From Acanthamoeba sp. SK_2022b (lineage: Eukaryota > Discosea > Longamoebia > Acanthamoebidae), in assembly GCA_027943245.1 (NCBI GenBank), contig JANDJZ010000061.1:1-64000 (forward strand): a stretch of DNA of 64,000 nt, read 5' to 3'. Below, in pieces: positions 23,427 through 34,818 of this stretch (the first letter of the stretch is position 1; the number at the start of each line of letters is the position of its first letter). The notes below the pieces were generated by a model. It searched no databases, was not told the origin of the DNA, and was given only the letters and a program-made list of their open reading frames with translations. A program made the translations under genes and the position numbers.

Positions 23427-24487
23427 ATGCTGTTCTCGCCCTTCCTACGCAAAAAGAATCTCCCTCCACCGATTGAGGTACCTCCTTCTGATTCCATTTC
23501 ATTTATTTATTTATTTATTTATTTATTTATTAAATCGCGTAATTGCGTAAAACAAAAAAGTACGTGAGGGTCGTTGTTTTATTTATTTTTTGTGTGGTGC
23601 AGGTGGATGTGTTTGCACCGCAGGACGTGGTGCAGCGAGGGTGGTTGTGGAAGCGCGGTGCCCTCAACAAGGGGTTCAAGCGGCGATGGTTCGTCCTCAC
23701 GAGCGGAGGCGAGCTCTTCTACTACAAGAGCGACAAGCACTCCCGGTTCCAGAACTTCATTCCCCTCTTGGACTCGGTCGTCAAGGTTCGGTGGCCCGCC
23801 TCTGTATGTCCGCGCGAGAAGCGGCCTTCACCCTGGCTGACTGGCCTTGCTTTCGCAGTGGGACGACTGGTCCCCTCAATTCGAGGTCACCATGGCCGAG
23901 CGCATCTACGTCGTGGCCGCCTCATCTGTCCTCGAAGCTAGCCTCTGGGTACACACATCACACATCACACATCACACACACCATCACCGCACCGAACAAC
24001 CAACACACACACATCACATGGGCGCTGATCCATCGATTGGGGACAGGTGAATTGGTTGCGACACTTCACGACGTGCAACAATCGCGAGAACCTGTCGATC
24101 GAGCAGGCCGAAGCGTTTCTCGAGCGCAATGAGTTCGCCCTGTGCGCGCTCGAGGAGCAGGACCGACGGCAGCAGAAGCAGCAGGCGATGGTACTGGCGT
24201 CGCGGCGTCCGAGGAAGGCCGCGAGCGAGGACTCGCTGGCGCGCAAGCCGAGGCCAGCGTCGCGCATCAACCCGCGGGAGGCCGTCCCCGACGACGACGA
24301 CGGCGGCGAGGCACCGGCCACCGCGCCGCCCGAGTGTCGTCGACACAGCGCCGAGGCCTCGCTCCCCGCCAAAGAGCGGCCGCCCCACGCGTCCATAAGC
24401 AAGGACGCGCTGCTCGTCACTTTGGCGCTCGCCGCGGCTGGCCACCACCGAGAAAAGATCAAACGCATGCGCTCCACCAGCAACTGA
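23427..24487 (+). CDS. PH-domain protein
   Basis: ATG 23427 has an ideal context (GCCGCCATG). A short first exon (MLFSPFLRKKNLPPPIE) is followed by an intron, then a pleckstrin-homology domain: RGWLWKRGALNKGFKRRWFV (strands 1-2, with the basic loop that contacts phosphoinositides), GELFYYKSDKHS, the exon with WDDWSPQFEVTMAERIYVVA, and the closing helix VNWLRHFTTC. The rest (about 24100-24487) is Gln/Arg/Ala-rich and probably disordered. By family it should bind phosphoinositides or protein partners at membranes. It is convergent with the Sec7-PH gene, whose stop lies 89 nt away. A functional link between the two is not shown. Confidence 0.8.
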
Positions 24488-24528
24488 AAAGGGCTTGCAC
24501 CGAGGGTGCCGCCTTGTACGCAAGTGTA

Positions 24529-24553
24529 AATAAACATAATATTATTGTTTTAT
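24529..24553. terminator. Facing poly(A) signals of two convergent genes
   Basis: AATAAA on the plus strand (24529-24534) serves the PH gene. TTTATT on the plus strand (24548-24553) is AATAAA for the minus-strand Sec7 gene. Each lies within about 50 nt of its own stop codon, so the two 3' UTRs must be very short or overlap. Confidence 0.5.
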
Positions 24554-24576
24554 TTTTCGTTGCATTGCCAAGGTTG

Positions 24577-27441
24577 TCATAGACTTTTGCCGTTGGGGCT
24601 GGCCTTGGGGTGCCATGGGGAGCTCTGTCCACCGGTGGAGAGAGGCGACAGGGGCGGGGACGAAGGGGGAGTCGAGGGGGTGCAGAGCTTGGGCACGATC
24701 AGGGAGCGCGCGCTGGGGAAGGAGTAGCCCGCGCACGAGCGGGGCGATATGGACAGAGTGGGCGAGCTGCCGGCCGAATGCCGAGGGCTGGTGAGCACCG
24801 AGACACCGGCGTCGGCCAAGAACACCAGGGACTGTGGGGGCGGCGAGGGCGACAGGGCAGCCTTGGTGGTGCTGACGTCAGCATCCGTGACCGACCGCGT
24901 CGACGGCGAGAGCGCCGGCGAGGTCGACGTCGATGTCGACGTTGACGCCGACTCGGAGAGAGCGGACGAACGAGCGATGGGGAGCGAGAGCGAGAGCGCG
25001 AGCGAGGGCAGGGCCGGCGCGACCACCGGGTCCTGCGCCTGGTTAGAGGCGAGCACGGCGCACTTGCCCAGCAGGGAGAGCCACACGTCGACCTCGCGCT
25101 GGGTGGGGAGGGCCAGGTAGAAGACCCGCTCGCCGAGCGACATGGAGCCCGGGTGCAGCGTGACCAGCTTCAGGATGAAGTGGGCGCTCAGAGCCTTCTT
25201 CTTGTCGTTCTCGTGTGCCCGGTGCAGCTCGTCCCTCTCCTCCGTCAACACGTGATACTTGACGTCGCGCAGCGACACCGCGCCCACCGGTTGACTCAAC
25301 TGTGTTGCGGCGTGTCAGGCCCGCGTCCTTGCCGTGGTAAGGGGAGGTAAGGGGAGAGGAGGAGAGAGGGGAGGGGGCATACGCGAACGTCCTGGTAGAA
25401 GTGGAGTCCGCTCTCGCAAAGGATGAACCAGAGGCGGTACCAGTTGGCCTTCTTGGCGCTCAGCAGCTTCGGCTTTCGCAGCCGCTCGTCCAGCACGTCG
25501 CCTGCGCGTGAACCCCCTCTTCAGCAACGGGTGGCCTTGTGTGTGCGTGTGTGATGTGTGATGTGCGTGCGTGCCTGCGTGCGTACCCTTGATCCAGACC
25601 CAGCCCATTTTGAGCGCGTCGGGGAAGGACTCGCGCTCCATCTTGATCTCGTTGGTCACGATGCGGCGGTAGATGTCGGCCAGGTACTCGGGGAGGATGT
25701 CCTGCCCCTCATTGATTCCCCGGTTGGTTCGAACGAACTCGTGTTCGGTCATCTTCTTCTTGATGTTTGGGTTGTGCGCATCCGTGTTGAGCATGATCAC
25801 CGAGTAGGCCAAAATGTACACCGTATCTGTGTCGTTTGTGTTGCGTTGTGTTTGTATTTCGTATTGCGTATTGCGCATTGCGTGAGTATGTCGCCGAAAA
25901 AGCGATGCCAGCGAGTGGAGGGTGGTGATGCCTGAGGAGAGGAAGATGTCGCCCTTGTTTTGGCGGTAGAATTGGATCGCGAACGCGTTCATGATGCGAT
26001 CGATCTTCTGCGCCTCGCCCGGTAATCGGAAGTAGGACAGGAATCGTCTGAGCGTCACGACAAGGGGAAAGGGGCAAGTTAGCACACCCCCGTAGGGCCA
26101 GCAGGGAACCGAATAGACGACGAACCGCAGGGCGATGTCAAAGTCGAGGTCGGTGTAGTTGAACAGGCGCGCAAAGTGGTCCAGCACGGCGCGCCCGAGC
26201 TCCTTGCTGCACTCACCAAGACCATGTCGATTCCATGGTTGTTTTTCCAAAGTTAAATTAAAGCATAATTCTAAAAAAGAACAAAATAAAGACTAGAGAA
26301 GGGAACGCTCATACTGGTCGCCAATGAACTCGCCCACCTGCGCCTTGTCGAGCCGCTTGCAGCAGTAGAGGAACACCGCCACGACCTCCGGGCGGCCATC
26401 CACATGTCCGGCCTCTATCATCGCCTTCATGCCCTGTGCCCTGTGCGTGAGTCACTCGTTGATGGGCGCAACTCGCACAGGTGCGGGCCTCACCTTCTGC
26501 GGGTGAAGGTTGAAGGCGGCCACGGCCTCGGCGTTGTCAAACTGTGAGAATCGCTTGACCAGCAGCGGGTCGGGCACCACGAACAAGCCGTTGACATGCT
26601 GCTGACTTCGCTGCTCCCGTTCCCGATCGTCCACCGTGGCCATGTTGTCGCTGTCGTCCCTGCTGGCCGCTGACTCTGACTCACTCTCCCCCCTACCAGC
26701 GCCTTCGTCGCCGGCCTCGTGTAGGCTCTCCTTGCCATGCGGGGCCGGCTGCGAGACCCGCTTGCTGACGCCGACGTGCCACTCGTGGTCGTCTTTGGCC
26801 TCGGCCTCGGGCTTGGACTGCTGGAAGTCACTCAAGTTGTCCGATTGTGGCTGGCAGACGTCGCTGCTGCTGGCCAGGATGACGTCTGCACCGTTTGGGA
26901 GTGGCTCCTTCTTCTTCTTCTTCTTTTTCTTCTTCTTCTTCATATCGATGTTGTTGGCCTTCTTGGTGGCGTCGTTCCTCGGGGTGGTTGTGGTGTTCCC
27001 CGTCGCGTGCTCGGGCTCCTTCTTTTTCTTCTTTAGGGTGGCTGTCGAAGTCGCTGTCGTGGTCGTCGTGGTCGTGGTCATCACGTCGTCCCTGTCATCT
27101 CCCTCCCTTGCCCGCGGCGTCTTCTTGGCCTTCTTCCGCTTCCTTCGCTCCTTCCGGGGTGACTCCAGCACCGACAGCGACTTCAGCACTGTCAGGCCAC
27201 CACCCGCCCGGTGCTGCGGCCGCTCCTCCCTTGCCGGCGGTGCGGCTGCAGGATCGCTCCCTCCCCCATCGCGGCCGCTGCTGCCACTCTCCGCCCCGCC
27301 CTGCGCCGACGTCTCCTTATGCGGCGTGGACGACGGCGATGTTGATGTTGATATCGGTAATGCTAAAGACAAAGATGAAGATGATGTAGGTGAAGTTGAA
27401 GATGAAGATGGGGGTGGTCCCCCCGTATCCGTGTTGTCCAT
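24577..27441 (-). CDS. Sec7-PH ARF guanine-nucleotide exchange factor
   Basis: On the minus strand from ATG 27441, a long low-complexity N-terminus (Ser, Thr, Lys, acidic runs) occupies the first exon to about 26475. The Sec7 domain follows: FNLHPQKGMKAMIEAGH, FLYCCKRLDKAQVGEFIGDQ, DIALRRFLSYFRLPGEAQK (Glu of the LPGEAQ glutamic finger, about 26010) and YILAYSVIMLNTDAHNPNIK. A PH domain comes next (about 25500-25060), with WYRLWFILCESGLHFYQDVR and the closing helix REVDVWLSLLGKCA. The tail is Ser/Pro-rich and ends at 24577. By family the Glu finger ejects GDP from ARF-type GTPases, and PH targets membranes, as in the cytohesin and EFA6 groups. The N-terminus contains no recognisable coiled coil. 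Introns are short; domain assignment is firm. Confidence 0.85.
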
Positions 27442-27585
27442 CTTTGCCCGAGCAGAGGAACTCTCAAAGACTCAGAGAGAAAATATAAGCGGAGGAGGGG
27501 GGAGGGGGGCAACGACGTAGACAATAGACGTCGAACTCGCGACCGCGCTACCTTGGCTCCTGACCTCGCTCCCAGTTCCTTCGTT

Positions 27586-28862
27586 TCAGTTGCCTTTTTT
27601 TCGTGATTTTACCTTTTTAGGGTCGCCCAACTCGCTGCGGTGGATACCAAGATGAAAATGAAAGGGCCGGTGCCTCAGGGCAGGAGGAACGAGGGCAGGA
27701 AGCGCGCGTGGAGCTGTCTGTGCTCTGTTGCCGAGCGAGGGACGGGTTACATGTAGAAAAATAGGTGCAAGGGTGGAAGGCGAGGCGGTACCAGGATAGC
27801 GCTCCTTGTCGAGTATGGGAAACAGGAAACCCGCAAACGCTGCGGCGGCCTGAAAGAAACGCGCACATACACACGCGCACGCACAGTATTGGAGTTGGCT
27901 CGGACCACTCCGCTCGCTCCACCCACTCGCTGCGGGTGCATACCAAAACCGAGAGCGCCGTGGACGCCACGACGAGGGCGTTAAACGCGTGCTTCTTTTC
28001 CACCTTGAACAGCGATCGCACCCATTGGAGGCGGTTCTTGTAGGTCCACTCGGCCGGGAGCAGTACCCGCAGCCCTGCGGCATGTCCGACCACCACCGGC
28101 GATGGAGAACAGATGAAATGAATTAATTAAAATGATAATATAATATAATATAATGGAATGTAATAAAATAAAATAAAAGACAGGTCGCCAGTGTTGGTGC
28201 CCGGGACCAGCGCAAGTGAGGCCGGGACGAAGGGCGGTGGCACACCTTGGGAGATGCCGTAAAGGGAGTGGTACGCAGCCGCGGAGGAGAAGACGATGTA
28301 GTACACGAAGAAGAAGGGCGCCAGCGGGCCCTCCATGGTGAAGGAGATGGTGGAGAAGTCGGCCGGCAGGTGGCCGAGAAGCCAGGACGGACCTCGCGTG
28401 GCCAACAAGTGGCCGCCCACCAGCGCCGCCGCCACATACCTGGGTTGCCATTCGTCAGCAGAGCACACGCGTGCGCACGCAAGACCAGACGCGAGTGTCG
28501 GCCTACCCGGTGTATCGGTTAAGCGTGAGGTGCCAGGGAGCTCGTGGCTGTGGCGCGGTGGCGCTGTCGGTGGCTGCTGCTGCGAGCTTGGCCTGTCGCT
28601 GCAGGCGGCGGTAGACCAGGACGGCGGAGGTGACGGCATGCACGCCCAGCGGGAGCAGCACGACGAGCGGCTCGGCGAGGAGGGGCACCTGGTACCAACG
28701 GCGGAACACGGCCTGCACTTCGTCGTAGGCCACCTGGCCGAGAGGCGCCGCGAGCCACGCGTTGGCTAGGTGGAGGCCGAGGAACGACGAAAAGGCCAGA
28801 CCCGAGGCCGCCTGCAACTGCTCCAGCCGCGATGACGAGAACCAACCTCCGGCAGCTTCCAT
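27586..28862 (-). CDS. Multi-pass membrane protein, probably MCP1-like (DUF1691)
   Basis: ATG 28862 on the minus strand starts a protein with repeated hydrophobic helices. Exon 1 has SGLAFSSFLGLHLANAWLAA and PLLAEPLVVLLPLGVHAVTS. After LNRYTG, exon 2 (about 28439-28243) has YVAAALVGGHLLATRG and PLAPFFFVYYIVFSSAAAYH. Exon 3 has YKNRLQWVRSLFKVEKKHAF, and the last exon runs to the stop at 27586 with AAAAFAGFLFPILDKERY. His residues sit in at least three helices (GLHLAN, LGVHAV, GGHLLA), as in the SDHC-like four-helix fold of mitochondrial MCP1-type proteins. I assign that family from this pattern only. A succinate dehydrogenase cytochrome-b relative is the main alternative. Likely mitochondrial, by inference. 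Confidence 0.55.
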
Positions 28863-29015
28863 ATGTTTGTTCAGCGCTGATCGTTCCGATCAATCTTGTT
28901 TGTTGCTTTTGCTTTCAAAGCCATAGTGAGATAAAACCGGGAAGATGGCCCGGAGTTAATGAAAAAGAAACGCTATTTTCTCGATCCGGCAGACCATCGA
29001 TTAGATCAAATCATA
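28863..29015. promoter_or_regulatory. Bidirectional promoter gap
   Basis: Only 153 nt separate the divergent starts of the MCP1-like gene (ATG 28862, minus) and the FAM50-like gene (ATG 29016, plus). Both promoters must lie here or inside the genes. No TATA box stands out. Confidence 0.4.
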
Positions 29016-30306
29016 ATGACCGAGTACAAGGGCACGGGGACTGATTCGAGCAGGATTGCTCGTTTGGCAAAGGCCCGCGAGGATCAACAGAAGCGATTCG
29101 AGGAGTCGAAGAAGGCAATTGAAGAAAAACACAAAATCGAATCGATTCGCAGCAAGTTTGCATCCAATCGAGATGACGTCGAGGATCAGCTCAAGCAAGC
29201 TACGGTCGGTCTTGTGAGCTACGAAGACTTCAAAAGGAAGCGACAGGATCTCGAGCAGGCCGCTGCCGCTCTGCTTGAGGAGAAGAAGGACAAAGGGTAC
29301 TCCCCTCCCTCTCCTCGCTGCAATGATGTGCAGATGCCTAACGCACGAGTTGTAGTGCTTCGCGTGTGCCCAAGAAGCCGCGGGTGGCCAAGTCGAAGCT
29401 GTCGTTCGCGGTGGATGATGAAGAAAATGGCGGTGATGAGAGCGCCAACGGATCAGAGAACGGACACATAGGTAGGCTTCTCCCCTCTTCTGCCCGGCTA
29501 TGGTTGCCGCGCTGGCCCTTGCCGTGTGTGCACGAGTGTGCCTCAGAGTTGAACCAACAGAGGCTCTTGCTCCCTTAACAGAGAAGAAGAAACCGGGCAA
29601 GAACCCGTTCGTGGACACCACCTTCCTGCCCGACCGGGAGCGAGAAGAGGAGGAGCGCAAGATTCGCGAACAGCTTTCCATCGAGTGGGAGAAGGAGCAG
29701 GAGAAAGTGAAGAGTGCGTGTCCTCTCTCTCTCTCTCCCCCCTCCCTCCTTGGTGTGGCCAACTCGGTTGTACAAGCGTCTCACGCTCGCCTCGACCGCG
29801 TCGCAGACGAGATGATCTCGGTGACGTACAGTTACTACGACGGCAGTGGCCACCGACGCACGGTGGCCGTTCGCAAGGGCACCAAGATCGACCAGTTCCT
29901 GGAGTTGGTGAGGCAGGAGTTCCATGAGCTTCGTGGCATCAGTTCGGAGAACATGCTCTTCATCAAGGAGGACGTCATCATCCCTCATGTACGCCTTCTC
30001 TCTCTCTGTGCCTCTTCTTCAGCTCACCCAACCGTGGTGATGAAGGACTACACGTTCTACGACTTGATCGTGACCAAGGCCAAGGGCAAGAGCGGTCCGC
30101 TGTGGAACTGGGACGTGCACGACGACGTCCGTATGCTGGCCGATGCCACCAAGGAGAAGGACGAGTCACACGCGGCCAAGGTGGTGGAGCGGCGGTGGTA
30201 CGAGCGCAACAAGCACATCTTCCCGGCCTCGCGCTGGGAGGTCTACGATCCCAACGTCAAGCGCGACCGCTACACCATCCACGGCGACGAAGTCACCAAC
30301 AAGTGA
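29016..30306 (+). CDS. FAM50: FAM50/XAP5 family protein
   Basis: ATG 29016 starts [20 protein letters not shown], followed by the family's coiled N-terminal region ([34 protein letters not shown]). The middle exons carry [19 protein letters not shown] and [20 protein letters not shown]. The conserved C-terminal XAP5 domain begins [19 protein letters not shown] and continues through [20 protein letters not shown] to [20 protein letters not shown], ending at 30306. Five exons are visible, with introns near 29300, 29470, 29715 and 29990. The family is nuclear and conserved across eukaryotes; in plants XAP5 affects clock and light responses, and the human members associate with spliceosomal complexes. 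Length and order match the family. Confidence 0.9.
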
Positions 30307-30664
30307 GCCGCGAGTGCCTTCGGCCGCTACTCACTTATCTTATTCCCCTTTCTTGTGCTCTGGTACATCGCGTCGACAGTGTCTTTGTCGACAAAGGAAA
30401 AACCGTCGACGCGCATTTTTTGGCGAAGAGCTCGTGTCCGGTAATTTCGTTGCATTTTCTGTACTGTGCGTTGTGCTTGGCCGCCCCCCCCTGCTGTGCG
30501 CGAGCAGGAGACGAGGGATGTAAGTGGAAATACCGTCACTCCACTGGAACAACCGGGCGTTAGGCGTTGTCTGTCTTCCATCCGCAACTAGACAAAGCAC
30601 AACCCCAAACAACACCCACTTCCCCATCAACGACAAGCAAGAAGCAACTTTCCCACCCTCTGAC
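30307..30664. other. Intergenic region
   Basis: No gene supported. An intron-like pyrimidine stretch (30330-30360) and short open frames occur, but none has domain or codon support. It includes the FAM50 3' UTR and the upstream region of the small protein gene. Confidence 0.4.
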
Positions 30665-30940
30665 ATGTCCGCCCAGCCCCCTGCCCCCACTGACCAGTCC
30701 AACCTCTCGGCTGAGGAGAAGATCGCCCAACTGAAGGCCCAGCTCTCGCAGCTCTATGCCGGCGAGAAGGGTGCGCAGACGCCGGTGGACCAGACGCAGC
30801 AGCAGACGCCACAGGCACCAGGCAGCCTGCCCTTCGACGACTTTGTGCTCGGGCGAGTGCGAGAGAAGGACGAGACCGCCAAGAGCAAAGAGCCAGAACA
30901 GGGTCTCCCCATTCTCGACTTTGGCGGCGAGACAGCTTAA
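30665..30940 (+). CDS. Small disordered protein of 91 residues, unknown
   Basis: A single-exon frame starts at ATG 30665 (GACATGTCC) with MSAQPPAPTDQSNLSAEEKI. It has one amphipathic helix (EEKIAQLKAQLSQLYAGEKG), a Gln/Thr/Pro-rich linker and a hydrophobic-acidic C-terminal motif (GLPILDFGGETA). Codon use is G/C-ending like its neighbours, which supports coding. The helix could dimerise as a short coiled coil. No family is recognised. It could also be the last exon of a longer gene, but no upstream exon was found. Confidence 0.5.
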   Translation: MSAQPPAPTDQSNLSAEEKIAQLKAQLSQLYAGEKGAQTPVDQTQQQTPQAPGSLPFDDFVLGRVREKDETAKSKEPEQGLPILDFGGETA

Positions 30941-31196
30941 AAAGCCGCAAGTCGCTCTTCTCTGTACATACCACATCCGCGCATAACAGAAAACAACTCC
31001 TCCAGAAGAGGAAATGAAGAAGTGTTTAGCCTGGGCGAAGTCGGGCAGAGACTCATGGCTATGCCCGCCCATGTTACCCCACAGAACAGTTATTGAAATT
31101 TCTCGCAGCCCCTTTTTTAGCAGACATGCGCTGATTGGTTGACGCCTGTTAGATCAAAGTGACAAACATGTTGTCTCTTGCAGCTCTTCCTCTTCA

Positions 31197-31800
31197 TCAT
31201 CGAGCCACCGCCACTGCGGCTGTTGCTGCCACTGCCCCCGCCAGTGGTGCTGTACTAGACTTGGACCGCAAGCAAGTCGTGCTCATGCTCCGCCATGTGT
31301 TGGCCACCGCAGTCAAGGTGAGCGCCGCCTCGGCTTTGGCCACCATTGCCAGCTGCGCTGTCTCCTTGGCCACCATGCAGAAAATCGCCGCCTCCTGCTT
31401 GGCGAATGCAACGCCTCCCACGTTGCAGTGTCCTTGTACCTCCTCTCAACCTTGGCCAGAACACAGACGTCGATGTTGGTTGATGTCACTGCCACCATGC
31501 GCGCCTGCATGACCGCCTTGGCTGCCTCTTGCGCTCTTGCTGCAGCCTCTCTCACAGCATTGGCTGCCATCCGAGCCTTGGTAGCCCAGTCGGACGCCAG
31601 CGCCGCTGCCTCGTGCTCCTTCTCAGTCACCTCGAAGGTGTCAGTGGCCAGTGTCAAGTCCATTCCGATGACCATCTTGACCCTCAGTTGCTGCTCCACA
31701 GCCTGTGCATTGCGATCAGCCACATTGGCCTGAATTTGGGCCAACTGGCGATGGCCTGCGCCAATGTGGCAGTTGGCCGCAGCTGCATTGGGAACTCGCT
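31197..31800 (-). CDS. Possible Ala-rich helical protein, start not found
   Basis: On the minus strand two Ala-rich helical frames are separated by a possible intron: donor GCCAAG|GTTGAG near 31462 and acceptor AAGCAG near 31405. Joined, exon 1 (containing RNAQAVEQQLRVKMVIGMDL and EAAALASDWATKARMAANAV) continues in frame into EAAIFCMVAKETAQLAMVAK and stops at 31197. No ATG is evident before 31744. The frame is open to about 31800, where CACAG could be another acceptor. The plus strand is also Ala-rich and open here, so strand choice rests on charged, helical composition. It may be the tail of an unseen gene or a decayed one. It lies downstream of the I/LWEQ gene on the same strand. Confidence 0.35.
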
Positions 31801-32047
31801 GTGCCGGTGGTGTACAGCCTCACCACGGCGAAGCGGTTAGGGATGAGCAAGTTGACAAGAAGATAAGGCAAGGACCAACCAAAAAGACTGGTGGGTGAGA
31901 GGCATGAGACAGCGAGTGAGACAGTGATATGGGCACTGGAGCGTGAAAAAAAAAAAAAAAAAGAAGATAAAAAGAACAAACCTACGATCGTTTATCCGGA
32001 AGGAACAGTACAACACGAGAACGAACCGAGCGCTGTCGCTCTTCCAC
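31745..32047. other. Intergenic region with poly-A tract
   Basis: No complete gene seen. It contains a run of A near 31947-31963 followed by a purine-rich stretch. Its left part may hold the missing 5' end of the Ala-rich minus-strand gene. Confidence 0.4.
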
Positions 32048-34509
32048 TTACTTCTGGCTGCCGGCATACTCAGCCTTCCTGAGGCGGTTGAGCTCGATGC
32101 GGGCGGCCTCGGCATCCTTCTCGAGCTTGAGGATGCGCGACTGGGCCTCGATCTCCATGACCTGCCTCTGGGTGAGGCTGTACTTGGAGGTCGGGTCTAC
32201 GGTCGGGCCCTGCGCGGCCACTGGGCCGCCCGCCGGTGTGCCCAGTTTCGAGGTGGCGGTCTTGGCCTCCTCCACCAGCTGCTGCGTGGCCGAGGTGATG
32301 TTCTTCACCGCCTCCTCGAGCCCCAGATCGTTACCTGTGTATGCCCTTTCTAGTCAGTGCGCACACAGAGGAATGTGGGATGTGGGAGGTGGGCTGCACC
32401 TTTGGTGTAGCGGGCGCGGAAGGCGGAGAGGAGCTGCGCGGTGGAGACGTTGACGCTGCCGGCGCTGGCAGCCAGCGGCTCATTGCCGATGGCGCCCTCG
32501 GACGACACGTACTGCTTGCTGGTGCTGACGAGGTGGCCGATCGATGCCACGACGAAGCGGGCGGCTGATACCAGGCCCTCGGCCCACTTGGGGTCCGCGT
32601 GGTAGGCCGCATCTGAGCCTGTGTAGCCCCTCTCCAGCTGCGCGCGACTGGCTGCCGAGAGCAGCACCGTGCAGGCCCTGGCAATGAACTGTAACCAGTG
32701 ATTGAGTCAGTAACGCCTTGTGGCCGACATTCCCACACCCACCCACAACACACACAACACATATACATGCACACACCTGGGTGCTATCGAACACGGCGTC
32801 GGATATGTCGATAAAGGCCGGGGCCACGGTCGTGGGGCGCTCTTCTGCGGCGATGCTTCGGGCGACTGCCAAGTCGGTGGCAAGCTCCTGGACCACCTCG
32901 GTGGCCTCTTGCAGCTCGCGTCTCGCAAATTCTTCGGCCTCGCTCACGCTCCCGCTGGCGGCTAGCACCTGGCCTCCTCCGCCCACCGACCCGACCGTCG
33001 ATGAAGTGGCTCCAGCAGCGGATGAGCTGCCCAGGGCAGCTGCGTACATGCCCGGGTCGTAGTCGGCGGGCAGCGCCACCGAGGTCGGCGCCTGGCTGTA
33101 GCTGGGAATCTGGGAGTAGAGTGATTGAAGGTTCGAGCCGTAGACTTGGCCATAGTAGGCGGCGCTATCCACCGGAGCACCGCCACTGACCGCAGGCGCA
33201 CCGTACTGTCCACTGCCGTAGGGCTGCTGGAGCTGCGTGGAGGCATACACGCCGCCTGGGAGGGCAGCCGTATTGGCGTAGCCGCTCCCCACGGCGTAGG
33301 GATTGTAGGGGGTGTGCTGCTGGGCGTAGTAATCTCCGACACCGCCGTAGAGCTGGCCCGCTTGGGGATAGGCGTAAGCGGGCTGCTGCGGGTATCCGCC
33401 AATGGGAGCCAGAGCAACAGCGGCTGGTTGCAAACTCGATCCGTCAACGATGCTACATAACCAAACGAAAGGAAAGCGAAAGGGATAGAGGTGACTGACC
33501 TGGTGGGGCTTGTTGGCCGCCTCTTTGAGAATATTGCATTCCGTCGGTTTGGGGGAAGTCGTCGTCGAAGGAGATGAGCGTGTCGCTGTGACAGAGGCAG
33601 AAAATGAGTCAAGCCGCCCGAGCAATGCACATTGACAAAGACCGGGCATGAGCGTACGATCTGCCTGCGGGGTCGGAGCTCCAGTGCTCATCTCCCTCAG
33701 CTTCGCCGTCATCTGCGTACTGTTCGAACTCCTCTTCGTCCCCGTAGTCCACCTCCTGTTGCTGCCTTGCGGCCGGCACCCCTCCACGGCCTGCATGGGT
33801 GACTCCGACGTCCCCTCGGCCTCGCGCTGGCTCGTACGGCCTAGAGGACTGCTGGTCGTTCGGGCGCCGATCACGTAGCGAGACATCCTTCATCATGCGC
33901 CTTACCTCTTCCTCGTCCTGCCTGGAGGTGGTGTGGGGGGCTGATGCCGTCTGGGGACTGGTGGGGTCCGGCCCGACCATGCCCGTGGCCTTCCACAGGC
34001 AGTGCTTGAGGTCCGTGACCCACATCTCTTTGTGCTGCGGGCTCTTGCCCCACATCACCACCCGACGCTGCTTGGCCTTGGCGAGAGTGCCCTACACTCG
34101 GCGAGCATAGTACACACCAAGCAAATGCATTTGGCAGGAGAGGGGTGGGAAGTGAGAGGTGTGAGGTGACCACACCGTGACGAAGCGGCGAGGGGCACAC
34201 CTGTTCAGGGCAGAGCAGACGAAACTCGTGAGTAGGGCTGTCGGGCATGGTGACGATCTTCATGCCAGAGCTGAAGTGGATTACGATCTGCAGTTGAAAC
34301 TTCTGAGCGCTGATGCGCTTGGTGACGAGGAGGCAGTCGTTGAAGAGCCAGAAGTAGCGAGGCTTCTTGCTGTTGGTGTTGATGCTGAAGTACATCAGCT
34401 CGCCATGGCGAATGAGCTGACGCGGACGCGAAACAAGAAACTTGGGGCTTGGCTGCAGCATCTGATACAGCTTCTCCGCATCTGTAAGCACTCTCCCCCT
34501 GGCCGCCAT
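32048..34509 (-). CDS. PH-domain plus I/LWEQ (THATCH) actin-binding protein
   Basis: ATG 34509 (minus) starts MAARGRVLTDAEKLYQMLQP. A PH domain follows: LIRHGELMYFSINTNSKKPR, YFWLFNDCLLVTKR, FRLLCPEQ, and the closing helix EMWVTDLKHCLWKAT (to about 33970); it resembles the PH domains that follow DH domains. The middle is acidic, then rich in Tyr, Gly, Gln and Pro (33450-33050). The C-terminal 350 or so residues are an I/LWEQ-type bundle: RELQEATEVVQELATDLAVA, GLVSAARFVVASIGHLVSTS, AVKNITSATQQLVEEAKTAT and the latch-like SRILKLEKDAEAARIELNRL. By family the THATCH core binds F-actin, as in talin, Sla2 and Hip1R. Here there is neither FERM nor ANTH. TAA at 32048. Good domain support; the exon near 33550-33600 is less certain. 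Confidence 0.75.
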
Positions 34510-34818
34510 CTTGCTTAATTTTCTCTTGGGGCGCTAAACCGATAATCCTGTTTCCTGTTCGAAGGGCTATGAGAGAGTAGCGACAGGCGAAGGGCTTCAC
34601 GCGCTGGAAGAAAGGAGGTCTGTCCGTAGCCGAGGTACGAAAAAGAACTCACGTAGCCATAACGGTCAACGTGTAACATCGCTTTTGTCCGGAGAATATT
34701 GCTTTTTTAAGATACGATGGAAAAAAACTACTATTTAATTATTATTTAGGAATAACTCTTGAAAAAGTTTGCCATGTTTTTTGTAGCATCACCAACCACA
34801 ACATCTTCTGAACAATGG
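34510..34818. other. Intergenic region
   Basis: About 310 nt between two minus-strand genes. A/T-rich at 34690-34780 (likely poly(A) region of the upstream gene). No gene seen. Confidence 0.45.

Noticed and set aside
31159..31512. Plus-strand 117-residue Ala-rich frame
   Set aside because: Overlaps the more protein-like minus-strand frame; Ser/Ala/Cys-rich translation lacks charge patterning.
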